Shown here in pieces: positions 1 through 5,548 of a DNA stretch of 5,548 nucleotides. The translations under genes and the position numbers were made by a program. The notes under the pieces were generated by a model. That model searched no databases and was not told the DNA's origin. It saw only the letters and a program-made list of their open reading frames with translations. Position 1 is the first letter of the stretch. Every line of letters begins with the position of its first letter. Origin of the DNA: Devosia sp. (GTDB taxonomy: Bacteria > Pseudomonadota > Alphaproteobacteria > Rhizobiales > Devosiaceae); assembly GCA_028290245.1 (NCBI GenBank), contig JAQGKG010000329.1:1-5548 (forward strand), in the 5' to 3' direction.

Positions 1-934
1 TGGTTAAGTCCTTCACCGGATGATTGGCGCCGTGGTGGCCCTGATGCATCTTGGACGTGGTGGCGCCGAGCGACAGGCCGAGCAACTGGTGACCGAGGCA
101 AATGCCAAACACCGGCTTGCCGGTTTCCATCAGCGTCTGGATGGTCGGCACAGCGTATTTGCCGGTCGCTGCCGGATCGCCGGGGCCGTTGGACAGGAAG
201 ATGCCATCGGGATTGTGCGACAGCACGTCGGCGGCAGTAGCAGTTGCCGGCACGACGGTTACCCGGGCGCCCTGGTCGGCGAGGCACCGAAGAATGTTGC
301 GCTTGGCGCCGTAGTCGATGGCGACGATGTGGAAATCGGGCTTTTCGAGCGTGCTGAAGCCCTTGTCCCACTGCCAGCCGGTCTGGTCCCAGTGATAGGT
401 CTGCGCGGTGGTGACTTCCTTGGCGAGGTCGAGACCTTCAAGGCCCGGGAAGGCATTGAGTTCGGCATTGATCGAGGCTTCGTCGAACTGGCCGGTGGGC
501 TCATGCGCGATGACGCCGTTGGGCATGCCGTTTTCGCGGATCAACGCGGTGAGGGCGCGGGTGTCGATGCCGGTGATGCCGACGATGTTGCGCTTCTTGA
601 GCCAGGCATCGAGCTTTTCAGCGGCGCGATAATTGGACGGGTTGGTAATGTCGGCTTTGAGCACAACACCGCGGACGCCGGACAGGGCGGCCATGTTGAC
701 CGTCTCGATGTCTTCGTCGTTGGTGCCGACGTTACCGATATGGGGGAAGGTGAAGGTGACGATCTGGCCGGCGTAGGACGGGTCGGTGAGGACTTCCTGG
801 TAACCGGTCATCGCTGTGTTGAAGCACACTTCACCGGCCGCGTGGCCGACGGCGCCGATACCGCGGCCTTCCAGGCGCGTACCGTCTGCAAGGATCAGAA
901 CTGCGGTCGCGGGGGATTGCTGCCAGCCGGTCAC
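1..934 (-). CDS. carA: Carbamoyl-phosphate synthase small (glutaminase) subunit, 5' part
   Basis: CarA hydrolyses glutamine and passes ammonia to CarB, which makes carbamoyl phosphate for pyrimidine and arginine synthesis in the cytoplasm. The 311 codons present cover the N-terminal CPSase small-chain domain (about residues 8-140, with FNTAMTGYQEVLTDPSYAGQ at 38-57) and most of the class I glutamine amidotransferase domain (from about 201). Visible active-site parts are SNGPGDP at 248-254, the nucleophile elbow GICLGHQ with Cys279, and GHHGANHPV at 299-307. The catalytic His and Glu of the triad lie beyond the left edge, as should the last 80-90 residues of a normal protein of about 390-400. 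The GTG start at 934 is the only possible one: an in-frame TGA lies at 956-958 with no other start codon between, and a GGAG sits 7 nt upstream. It is divergent from the YqeY gene. No frameshift or missing residue is seen; identity is secure. Confidence 0.97.
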   Translation of the reverse strand, partial: MTGWQQSPATAVLILADGTRLEGRGIGAVGHAAGEVCFNTAMTGYQEVLTDPSYAGQIVTFTFPHIGNVGTNDEDIETVNMAALSGVRGVVLKADITNPSNYRAAEKLDAWLKKRNIVGITGIDTRALTALIRENGMPNGVIAHEPTGQFDEASINAELNAFPGLEGLDLAKEVTTAQTYHWDQTGWQWDKGFSTLEKPDFHIVAIDYGAKRNILRCLADQGARVTVVPATATAADVLSHNPDGIFLSNGPGDPAATGKYAVPTIQTLMETGKPVFGICLGHQLLGLSLGATTSKMHQGHHGANHPVKDLT

Positions 935-941
935 GGTGGGA

Positions 942-946
942 CTCCA
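942..946 (-). promoter_or_regulatory. Ribosome binding site of carA
   Basis: Read on the minus strand, TGGAG lies 7 nt before the GTG at 934. With the in-frame stop just upstream it fixes a GTG start for carA. Confidence 0.7.
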
Positions 947-976
947 AAGTTTGTTTCAGGTGTTCGCGCAGTCAGA

Positions 977-1002
977 CCGGCAAAGTCTTGCAACTTTTCC
1001 GG
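977..1002. repeat. Imperfect inverted repeat in the carA leader
   Basis: Two 10-nt arms pair at nine of ten positions around a 6-nt centre: CCGG, one mismatch, AAAGT, centre CTTGCA, then ACTTT, one mismatch, CCGG. It lies 42 nt upstream of the carA GTG in the 194 bp region shared with the divergent YqeY gene. It could be an operator for a dimeric regulator or a stem-loop in the carA 5' leader. No T-run follows it on either strand, so it is not an ordinary intrinsic terminator. The function is inferred only. Confidence 0.4.
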
Positions 1003-1085
1003 CCAGGTTCGCAGCGATGTCGATTGAGGCCTTTCAATAGAAGCCCAAGCCGGTCAGCGCAAGTAGCGCGAACCGCTTATTGTGC

Positions 1086-1091
1086 CTATAT
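1086..1091 (+). promoter_or_regulatory. Possible -10 element of the YqeY gene promoter
   Basis: CTATAT matches the -10 form often seen in rhizobial sigma-70 promoters. It lies 37 nt before the ATG at 1129, giving a plausible leader of about 30 nt. The sequence 17-18 nt upstream does not resemble a good -35 (CTTGAC), so the call is tentative. Confidence 0.3.
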
Positions 1092-1128
1092 GGGGCCAAG
1101 AAAACGCATAGCAAGAGGATGAAAACCC

Positions 1129-1581
1129 ATGCGCGAACAGTTCAGCGAAGGCCTCAAGATGGCTCTCAAGGCCCGTGACCAGCGCCGCACCAGCACGCTC
1201 CGGGCCATTAGCGGGGCCATCAAGGACAAGGATATCGCCATCCGCCAAGAGAACCGCGGGCCGGCGACAAACGAGGAAATCCTCACCATGATCCAAAAGA
1301 TGGTCAAGCAGCGCGAAGAGAGCTTTGCCATCTATGCGCAGGCTGGCCGCGCCGACCTCGCCACGGTGGAAAAGGAAGAGATCGACATCCTCAACGAGTT
1401 TCTGCCCAAGGGCCTGACCGAGGAAGAAGTCGACGCCGCCATCCGTGCTGCCATCGTCTCCAGCGGGGCCGAAGGGGCCAAGGACATGGGCAAGGTCATT
1501 GCTCAGCTCAAGACCGATTACCCGGGCCGCATCGACTTCGGCAAGGCCAGCGGCAAGGTACGGGCGATGCTTGCCGGCTAG
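1129..1581 (+). CDS. GatB/YqeY domain-containing protein
   Basis: This is a 150-residue cytoplasmic protein of the YqeY family, a usual length for the family. YqeY resembles the C-terminal helical tail of GatB, the tRNA-dependent amidotransferase subunit that contacts tRNA; the role of the stand-alone protein is not settled. The family pattern is clear: an N-terminal helix with LKARDQRRTSTLRAISGAIK (13-32), a charged region with MVKQREESFAIYAQAGR (58-74), the signature KEEIDILNEFLPKGLTEEEV (82-101), and a C-terminal GAKDMGKVIAQLK..YPGRIDFGKASGKV (116-144). The ATG is preceded by AGAGGA at 1114-1119 with 9 nt spacing. It is divergent from carA and convergent with the MFS gene, with 35 bp between their ends and no obvious terminator hairpin. 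In rhizobia I recall this gene lying between carA and dnaG; here dnaG is 3.3 kb further on. Confidence 0.94.
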   Translation: MREQFSEGLKMALKARDQRRTSTLRAISGAIKDKDIAIRQENRGPATNEEILTMIQKMVKQREESFAIYAQAGRADLATVEKEEIDILNEFLPKGLTEEEVDAAIRAAIVSSGAEGAKDMGKVIAQLKTDYPGRIDFGKASGKVRAMLAG

Positions 1582-1616
1582 GCGATCCGTTGTCTGCTTA
1601 GCAATAGCTTCGGTGG

Positions 1617-2795
1617 TTATCCAGCGGGTTTCGGCAGGATGTCATCGCTGCGCTGTTCTAGCCAGTAAGAGAAAATGGCGATGAAGACGGCAATCACCAG
1701 TGCTGCCGTGCCTATCAAAGGCAGGTTGCGATAGCCGAAGCCGCTGTCGAGCAGGCTGGCTCCAAAAACGGCGCCGATGGCGATGCCGACGTTGAAGCCG
1801 CTGGGGATCAGGGCGGAGGCCAGATTTGGTGCGTCGCCGGCCCAGGCGAGGATGCGCGACTGCAGAGGCGAGCCAAAAGCGAAGTTGACGCCGCCCCAGA
1901 TGACCACGACCACGGCCATGATGACCGGGTAGGGGGCGGCTAGGTAGATTGCCGCGAAGGCCAGAGCCTGGCAGGTCAAAATGCCGATCAGTGAGGGCAT
2001 CAGGTTCCAGTCAGCGAGGCGGCCGCCGACAAACACGCCGATCGTGGCGCCGACGCCATAGAGCAGCAGCACCCATGGCACGACGTTGACGTCGAGCATG
2101 CTGACTTCAAGCAGCAGCGGGGCGATGTAGGTGAAGAGGCTGTATTGGCCGATCATCACCAGAATGGCGATGGCGAGCGAGGTGATGATCTGCTGGCGGG
2201 CCAGCACCTTGAACTCGCGTAGGAAGCTGCCGGTGGTGCTGGACTGGCCCGTGGCGGCGGGGAGGAACAGGGCGACGGCGAGGGTGGCAAACAGTCCCAA
2301 CACACCAACGGCCCAAAAGGTGGCGCGCCAGCCGAGCGCATTGCCAATGGCGGTGCCGCCGGGAACGCCGAGAATGTTGGAGACGGTGAGGCCGGAGAGA
2401 ATCAGCGCCACGGCAAAGCCGCGCTTATCCGGGGGCACCAGATTGACTGCTACAATGGCGGCGATACCGAAATAGGCGCCGTGGACCACCGCGACGAGCA
2501 CACGGGCTGCCATCAGCAGCTCGAAGTTGGGAGCGAGGGCGCAGAGGGCTTGGCCGAGGGTGAAAACACCGCCAAGCAGCAGTATTAGCGTTTTGCGACT
2601 GAGCTTTTTGGTAGCGACGGCTAGCAGAGGTCCGCCAATCGCAATGCCGATGGCATAGCCGCTGACCAGGTAGCCGGCGATGGGGATCGAGACGCCCAGG
2701 CCACGGGCTACGTCGGGGAGGACGCCGGCGATGACGAACTCGGCGGTGCCGAAAGCAAATGCGGCGAGGAATAGTGCGATGAGCGGAAGCGACAT
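1617..2795 (-). CDS. MFS transporter, AraJ-type (DHA1-like) efflux permease
   Basis: This is a 392-residue inner-membrane protein with about twelve hydrophobic helices, of the AraJ/YdhP/Cmx-like branch of the major facilitator superfamily; such proteins usually export small molecules or drugs by proton antiport. Typical features are the first helix LIALFLAAFAFGTAEFVIAG (5-24), SGYAIGIAIGGPLLA followed by the motif A-like loop TKKLSRKTL (62-70), ARVLVAVVHGAYFGIAA (97-113), PPDKRGFA (121-128), the helix 5 GVPGGTAIGNALGWRATF (143-160), a central loop about 181-203, and GGRLADW (257-263) as the second-half counterpart of motif A. The ATG at 2795 puts the protein directly into helix 1, as is usual here, with AGGCGG 9 nt upstream. 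A TTG 25 codons earlier would add an arginine-rich extension (GCRRRRF) unlike the family, so I rejected it. The substrate cannot be told from sequence. It is divergent from the HdeD-like gene. Confidence 0.94.
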   Translation of the reverse strand: MSLPLIALFLAAFAFGTAEFVIAGVLPDVARGLGVSIPIAGYLVSGYAIGIAIGGPLLAVATKKLSRKTLILLLGGVFTLGQALCALAPNFELLMAARVLVAVVHGAYFGIAAIVAVNLVPPDKRGFAVALILSGLTVSNILGVPGGTAIGNALGWRATFWAVGVLGLFATLAVALFLPAATGQSSTTGSFLREFKVLARQQIITSLAIAILVMIGQYSLFTYIAPLLLEVSMLDVNVVPWVLLLYGVGATIGVFVGGRLADWNLMPSLIGILTCQALAFAAIYLAAPYPVIMAVVVVIWGGVNFAFGSPLQSRILAWAGDAPNLASALIPSGFNVGIAIGAVFGASLLDSGFGYRNLPLIGTAALVIAVFIAIFSYWLEQRSDDILPKPAG

Positions 2796-2955
2796 GTCTG
2801 CAAACCGCCTGCGGCGGCACCCGATTGAAGCGGTCTCAAACCACGCCCCGGGCAAGGTGGCAATCAACAATTGGCCGGGTTGGCTATAGAAAAACTAAAA
2901 GCCGCGTACGGCCAGAACTGCGTTAGGTTGCGCAGCGGCGGCTTGGCGCTGATTT

Positions 2956-2960
2956 GGGGA
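2956..2960 (+). promoter_or_regulatory. Ribosome binding site of the HdeD-like gene
   Basis: GGGGA lies 6 nt before the ATG at 2967. It supports that ATG over the TTG at 2871, which opens the same frame 32 codons earlier. Confidence 0.6.
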
Positions 2961-2966
2961 AAACGA

Positions 2967-3530
2967 ATGACAGTTTCGGTTGAGACGAGAAGGCGCTTTG
3001 CATTGGCGACGTCGCTTCGCGGCGTGTTGATGCTGCTGGCAGGACTTTATGCGGTCATCTGGCCCACCGAGGCGCTAACCGTGATGGTGCTGGCGGGCGG
3101 CATATTGCTGCTGATCGACGGTGCACTGGGCCTGTGGAGCCTGACCTTTGGCGGCGGCAAGAGCGGCAATTACTGGTTCGACGTGGTGTCCAACGCATTG
3201 TCGCTGGTGCTGGGCGTGTTGATCCTGCTCAGCCCGCTGCTGGCGACAATCCTGACCGTGACCTTCATGGGGAGCCTCGTCGGTATCGCGGCGCTGGTTG
3301 TCGGTGTCATGCAGATCGTGGTCATTACTCGCGAGCGCGAGCATTATGCGCGCATCTGGCCGGTCGTGCTGTCAGGTGTGTCGTACCTCCTGCTTGGGTT
3401 GGTGTTCCTGTTTTTCCCGCTCGTCGCTGGCACAACTGCGGTGATTTTTGGCGGCGTGATGCTGGTGTTTTTTGCCTTTGGCCTGTTTGGCTGGGCATGG
3501 CGGCTGTATCAGCGCAGCAAGGGCGTCTGA
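2967..3530 (+). CDS. HdeD family (DUF308) membrane protein
   Basis: This is a 187-residue inner-membrane protein close in length to E. coli HdeD, which is linked to acid resistance at high cell density; the biochemical role of the family is unknown. About six hydrophobic helices are visible (near 16-33, 36-58, 71-89, 94-120, 130-150 and 153-177). They form three hairpin-like repeats in which one helix ends in a proline: SLRGVLMLLAGLYAVIWP (16-33), SNALSLVLGVLILLSP (75-90) and LSGVSYLLLGLVFLFFP (135-151). This repeated unit is the DUF308 hallmark. A basic segment TREREHYAR (121-129) lies between helices 4 and 5. The ATG is chosen because of GGGGA 6 nt upstream; an upstream TTG-start extension is less likely. 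The gene is divergent from the MFS gene and its last 22 bp overlap the end of the yihY-like gene on the other strand. An acid or envelope stress role is inferred from family only. Confidence 0.88.
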   Translation: MTVSVETRRRFALATSLRGVLMLLAGLYAVIWPTEALTVMVLAGGILLLIDGALGLWSLTFGGGKSGNYWFDVVSNALSLVLGVLILLSPLLATILTVTFMGSLVGIAALVVGVMQIVVITREREHYARIWPVVLSGVSYLLLGLVFLFFPLVAGTTAVIFGGVMLVFFAFGLFGWAWRLYQRSKGV

Positions 3531-4411
3531 GCCTTGAACTGAAGACTTTCGCGTTGCAGCTCGGCGTTGATGGTGGCGCCGAGCACCACGATGAGGGCCG
3601 AGTTATACATCCACAGCAGCATCACGATGGCGGTGGCAAGCGAGCCGAAAGTAGCCTCGTACTGGCCCAGACGCTCGACATAGAACGAGAAAATCACGCA
3701 GGTCAGCAGCCACAGCACGGTGGCAATGATCGCCCCAGGCCAGATCCAGCGGGCGCGCTTGGAGCGGCGGTCAGGGGCGAAACGGTAGAACGCCGCAATG
3801 CCCATGACGCCTAGGCCTAAAAGTATTGGCCAGCGCAGCCAAAGAACAAGCACCTGCCCGACGCCCAGCCAGGGCAGGGCGGCGAAATAGGCGGGGATCA
3901 GCGCCACCAAGGTGAGCACTACGATCATGCCAACGCCGGCCAGAAACGTGACCCAGACGGACATGGCGATGGCGGCGATGAAATTGCGCTTGTCGGGCTC
4001 GGCATGGGTGCGGGAGACGGCGTACATCAGCGCCGCGACGCCGCGAGAGGCGCTCCAACCGGCGATCAGCAGTGAAATAAGCAAGCCGAGACCCAGACCG
4101 CCGCGCGGTTGTTCCAGCAAAGTTACGAGTTGCCCGGCCAGGGTCTGAAGCACAACCTCCGGCACCAGCCCTTCGAGACGATCGACCATTTCAGCCAGAA
4201 ATAGCGGCTTGGCAAACAGGCCGAGCAGCAGGACAGCGCTCGCAACAGCGGGGAACAGTGACAGGAAGCCGAAGTAGGCAACGCCGGCGCAGCGCATCGA
4301 GGTGTCCATCAGCGCCATCGACCGAACGGTGCGCCACAGCACCCTGCGCCAGCGACGTCGGTATACCTCGGGCAACGCCTGCGTGGCGGCTTGGATGATA
4401 GTGTCAGTCAT
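3509..4411 (-). CDS. YihY/BrkB family inner-membrane protein
   Basis: This is a 300-residue polytopic membrane protein of the YihY/virulence factor BrkB family (also called UPF0761, with RNase BN as an old misannotation). Its function is unsettled; it is possibly a transporter or envelope protein. Family marks are AYFGFLSLFPAV (46-57) in helix 1, a soluble stretch with LEGLVPEVV (79-87), GWSASRGVAALMYAVSRTH (118-136), helices near 146-178 and 185-208, then YRFAPDRR..KRARWIWPGAIIATVLWLL (209-236), FYVERLGQYEATFGSLATAI (243-262), and the last helix with LLWMYNSALIVVLGATINAEL (265-285). The ATG at 4411 is preferred; a TTG three codons earlier shares the frame. No strong Shine-Dalgarno is visible for either, which would fit translation coupled to the gene 36 bp upstream on the same strand. 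Its 3' end overlaps the HdeD-like gene by 22 bp. Confidence 0.94.
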   Translation of the reverse strand: MTDTIIQAATQALPEVYRRRWRRVLWRTVRSMALMDTSMRCAGVAYFGFLSLFPAVASAVLLLGLFAKPLFLAEMVDRLEGLVPEVVLQTLAGQLVTLLEQPRGGLGLGLLISLLIAGWSASRGVAALMYAVSRTHAEPDKRNFIAAIAMSVWVTFLAGVGMIVVLTLVALIPAYFAALPWLGVGQVLVLWLRWPILLGLGVMGIAAFYRFAPDRRSKRARWIWPGAIIATVLWLLTCVIFSFYVERLGQYEATFGSLATAIVMLLWMYNSALIVVLGATINAELQRESLQFKAQTPLLR

Positions 4412-4447
4412 GCCCGTCAACGCCGGGAATAAGGCGAAGTTGCTGCG

Positions 4448-4840
4448 CTAGCGATAGATCACGGCGATCCCCGCGACGTTGCCGTCCTGACGGTAAACCT
4501 TGGCGCCTTGGGGGAGCGTCAGTTCGATATTGCCAAAGCCGTCCCAACGCGGGTCAAGGTCAGCAGCGACGCCGATAGAGGCGAAGCTGGTGGCGTCTTC
4601 GGGCAGGTCATCACCGACAGGAATAACGGCAGCCTGGGTGTTCGGGCCGGTTTCGCCGCAGGCCCGCGAGAATACCACAAGGTCGAATTTTGCATCCGGC
4701 GCGGTGAGACGGTCGCTAATCGCGGTGGTGCAACCGGGCGTCAGGCTCGACAGATACCACAGGCCGCCGCCGACCAGGGCGGCCGGCACCGTGGTCAGCA
4801 AGGCGAACAGGCGAAGCGGAAATTTATTGGTAGGGGGCAC
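4448..4840 (-). CDS. Small membrane-anchored protein of unknown function
   Basis: I do not recognise a named family with confidence. The 130-residue product starts with a short basic N-terminus and one hydrophobic segment (about 11-33, LFALLTTVPAALVGGGLWYLSSL). This suggests an uncleaved anchor or a signal peptide, with the remaining roughly 95 residues outside the cytoplasm. Two cysteines, Cys37 (PGCTTAIS) and Cys61 (FSRACGET), could form a disulfide. The core LTAPDAKFDLVVFSRACGET..NTQAAVIP (45-74) resembles a pattern I recall from uncharacterised proteobacterial proteins (SPDGKYDAVVFERDCG..T...V.I), and the C-terminus ends in a beta-strand-like IAVIYR. The GTG start is the only start codon between an upstream in-frame stop (4898-4900) and the hydrophobic segment; CAGG lies 6 nt before it. 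It probably heads a two-gene transcript with the yihY-like gene and is divergent from dnaG. Confidence 0.72.
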   Translation of the reverse strand: MPPTNKFPLRLFALLTTVPAALVGGGLWYLSSLTPGCTTAISDRLTAPDAKFDLVVFSRACGETGPNTQAAVIPVGDDLPEDATSFASIGVAADLDPRWDGFGNIELTLPQGAKVYRQDGNVAGIAVIYR

Positions 4841-4851
4841 GAAAGACCTGC

Positions 4852-4860
4852 TGTGGATAA
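4852..4860 (-). promoter_or_regulatory. Consensus DnaA box in the dnaG upstream region
   Basis: Read on the minus strand, the nine bases are TTATCCACA, an exact match to the strongest DnaA-binding sequence. The site lies 47 nt upstream of the dnaG ATG and 11 nt upstream of the divergent GTG at 4840, where its last base touches the weak ribosome binding site of that gene. A DnaA protein bound here could influence transcription of either gene. A single box gives no support for a replication origin. Binding is inferred. Confidence 0.5.
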
Positions 4861-4867
4861 GTCGTCT

Positions 4868-4873
4868 CTTGAT
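4868..4873 (+). promoter_or_regulatory. Possible -35 element for dnaG
   Basis: CTTGAT matches five of six bases of the alphaproteobacterial -35 CTTGAC. The best -10 at a tolerable distance, CTTACT at 4893-4898 (19 nt spacer), is poor. If it were real, transcription would begin only a few bases before the dnaG ATG. Tentative. Confidence 0.2.
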
Positions 4874-4887
4874 GACTCTGGGGCAAT

Positions 4888-4907
4888 GAGTGCTTACTTA
4901 GCACCTC
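4888..4907 (+). promoter_or_regulatory. Hairpin abutting the dnaG start codon
   Basis: GTGCT (4890-4894) and AGCAC (4900-4904) form a perfect 5-bp stem around the loop TACTT. Past a bulged C at 4905, GA (4888-4889) can pair with TC (4906-4907), so the structure ends directly at the ATG at 4908. It occupies the place where a ribosome binding site would be expected. It could act in the mRNA or as a DNA operator, or it could be chance. Confidence 0.3.
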
Positions 4908-5548
4908 ATGCGCTTTTCCGATCAGTTTCTCGATGAGATCCGTCAACGCCTGCCGATAACGCAGGTGGTGGGCGAGCATGTGCTGTGGGACAAACGCAAG
5001 AGCCAGCCCGGCAAGGGCGATATGTGGGCCTGCTGCCCGTTTCACGGCGAGAAAAGCCCGAGCTTTCACGCCGATGACCGACGCGGCATCTATCATTGTT
5101 TCGGCTGCGGCGTTTCGGGCGATCATTTTCGCTTCCTGACTGAAAAGGCCGGGATGAGCTTTCCCGAGGCAGTGGAGCGGCTGGCCGGGATGGCCGGTGT
5201 GCCGATGCCGGCGCGCGACGAGCGACAGGAAAAGCGTGAGGCAGAGCGCAAGAGCCTGATCGACGTCATGGAACTGGCGACGAAATATTTCGAGGCTGCG
5301 TTGCAGCACAATATCGGAGCCCGGGCACGCGGCTACCTGCTGGAGCGGGGCGTTTCCTCGCAGAGCCAGACGCGGTTCCGCATCGGCTTTTCGCCGGATA
5401 GTCGCAATGGATTGAAAGAGCATCTGGCGACCAATGGCGTTTCGGCGCAGGACATGGTGGATACCGGGCTGGTGGCTAGCCGCGACGGAGATGCGCTGAC
5501 CTACGACCGGTTTCGCAATCGCGTGATGTTCCCGATCATGGATTTCCG
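4908..5548 (+). CDS. dnaG: DNA primase, N-terminal part
   Basis: DnaG makes the RNA primers for lagging-strand synthesis, working with the replicative helicase DnaB. The 213 complete codons present include the CHC2 zinc-binding domain, with ligands Cys43, His46, Cys64 and Cys67 in CPFHGEKSPSF (43-53) and YHCFGCGVSGDHFRF (62-76), then AGMSFPEAVERLAGMAGVPMP (80-100). A charged linker follows, then the start of the RNA polymerase (Toprim-containing) core with YFEAALQHNIGARARGYLLERG (about 122-143), FRIGFSPD (151-158) and YDRFRNRVMFPIMDF (199-213). The Toprim, helicase-interacting and other downstream parts (about two thirds of the protein) lie beyond the right edge. The ATG is certain: an in-frame TAG lies only 7 nt upstream and MRFSDQFLDEIR is the usual start in alphaproteobacteria. 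No Shine-Dalgarno is visible before it. In this group rpoD usually follows. Confidence 0.98.
   Translation, partial: MRFSDQFLDEIRQRLPITQVVGEHVLWDKRKSQPGKGDMWACCPFHGEKSPSFHADDRRGIYHCFGCGVSGDHFRFLTEKAGMSFPEAVERLAGMAGVPMPARDERQEKREAERKSLIDVMELATKYFEAALQHNIGARARGYLLERGVSSQSQTRFRIGFSPDSRNGLKEHLATNGVSAQDMVDTGLVASRDGDALTYDRFRNRVMFPIMDF

Noticed and set aside
20..1027. 335-codon open frame on the plus strand opposite carA
   Set aside because: It is antisense to a clearly real carA whose motifs are all in the minus frame. Its translation has no recognisable domain and its openness follows from GC-rich codon bias.
1582..1616. Terminator between the convergent YqeY and MFS genes
   Set aside because: I searched the 35 bp gap and found no stem longer than 3 bp and no T-run, so no intrinsic terminator can be called.
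1618..1626. Second DnaA-box-like sequence TTATCCAGC
   Set aside because: It matches only seven of nine bases, lacks the essential CACA end, and lies over the end of the MFS gene.
2868..2873. Back-to-back TTG start codons (CAATTG) for the MFS and HdeD-like genes
   Set aside because: Both are only possible upstream extensions. The ATGs at 2795 and 2967 have better ribosome binding sites and give normal protein N-termini.
2871..2889. TTGGC direct repeat followed by CTATAG as a promoter of the HdeD-like gene
   Set aside because: CTATAG resembles a -10, but no -35 is found 16-18 nt upstream, and a 5-nt direct repeat is expected by chance.
2932..2951. CAGCG/CGCTG inverted repeat in the leader of the HdeD-like gene
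   Set aside because: A 5-bp stem with a 9-nt loop in GC-rich DNA is too weak to stand out from chance.
3134..3814. 226-codon plus-strand frame spanning the HdeD-like and YihY-like genes
   Set aside because: It is out of frame with the first and antisense to the second, both of which have strong family patterns; the product is low-complexity and has no domain.
4824..5423. 199-codon minus-strand frame opposite dnaG
   Set aside because: It lies across the zinc-binding domain of dnaG and shows no domain pattern or ribosome binding site; a shadow of third-position GC bias.

Overview
The window reads as chromosomal DNA from a GC-rich alphaproteobacterium, most likely of the order Hyphomicrobiales (Rhizobiales), possibly near Devosia. 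The basis is the style of the DnaG N-terminus (MRFSDQFLDEIR start, WACCPFHGEKSPSFH and YHCFGCGVSGDHFRF motifs), the co-location of carA, a GatB/YqeY-domain gene and dnaG, and the strong third-position GC bias. The genus is inferred, since no database search was possible.

Layout, left to right. Positions 1-934 (minus) hold the first 311 codons of carA, the glutaminase subunit of carbamoyl-phosphate synthetase, which runs off the left edge. A 194 bp divergent intergenic region carries an imperfect inverted repeat in the carA leader and a -10-like element before the next gene. Positions 1129-1581 (plus) hold a GatB/YqeY-domain protein. Positions 1617-2795 (minus) hold an AraJ-type MFS efflux transporter, convergent with the YqeY gene. 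A 171 bp divergent gap leads to an HdeD/DUF308 six-helix membrane protein at 2967-3530 (plus). This overlaps tail to tail by 22 bp with a YihY/BrkB-family membrane protein at 3509-4411 (minus). Upstream of yihY on the same strand, 36 bp away, is a small membrane-anchored protein of unknown function at 4448-4840 (minus). A 67 bp divergent region containing a perfect consensus DnaA box (4852-4860) separates it from dnaG (primase), which starts at 4908 (plus) and leaves the window at the right edge.

The window has housekeeping genes at both ends (pyrimidine/arginine precursor synthesis, the YqeY protein, replication priming). Between them lies a 3.3 kb block of four genes, all encoding membrane or membrane-anchored proteins plausibly concerned with efflux or envelope stress. 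All complete genes are intact. No tRNA, rRNA, CRISPR array, insertion sequence, attachment site or defence system is visible, and no gap between genes exceeds 200 bp. I see no evidence of a wholly new system. The most notable signals are regulatory: the DnaA box next to dnaG, the odd dnaG start context, and the inverted repeat in the carA leader.
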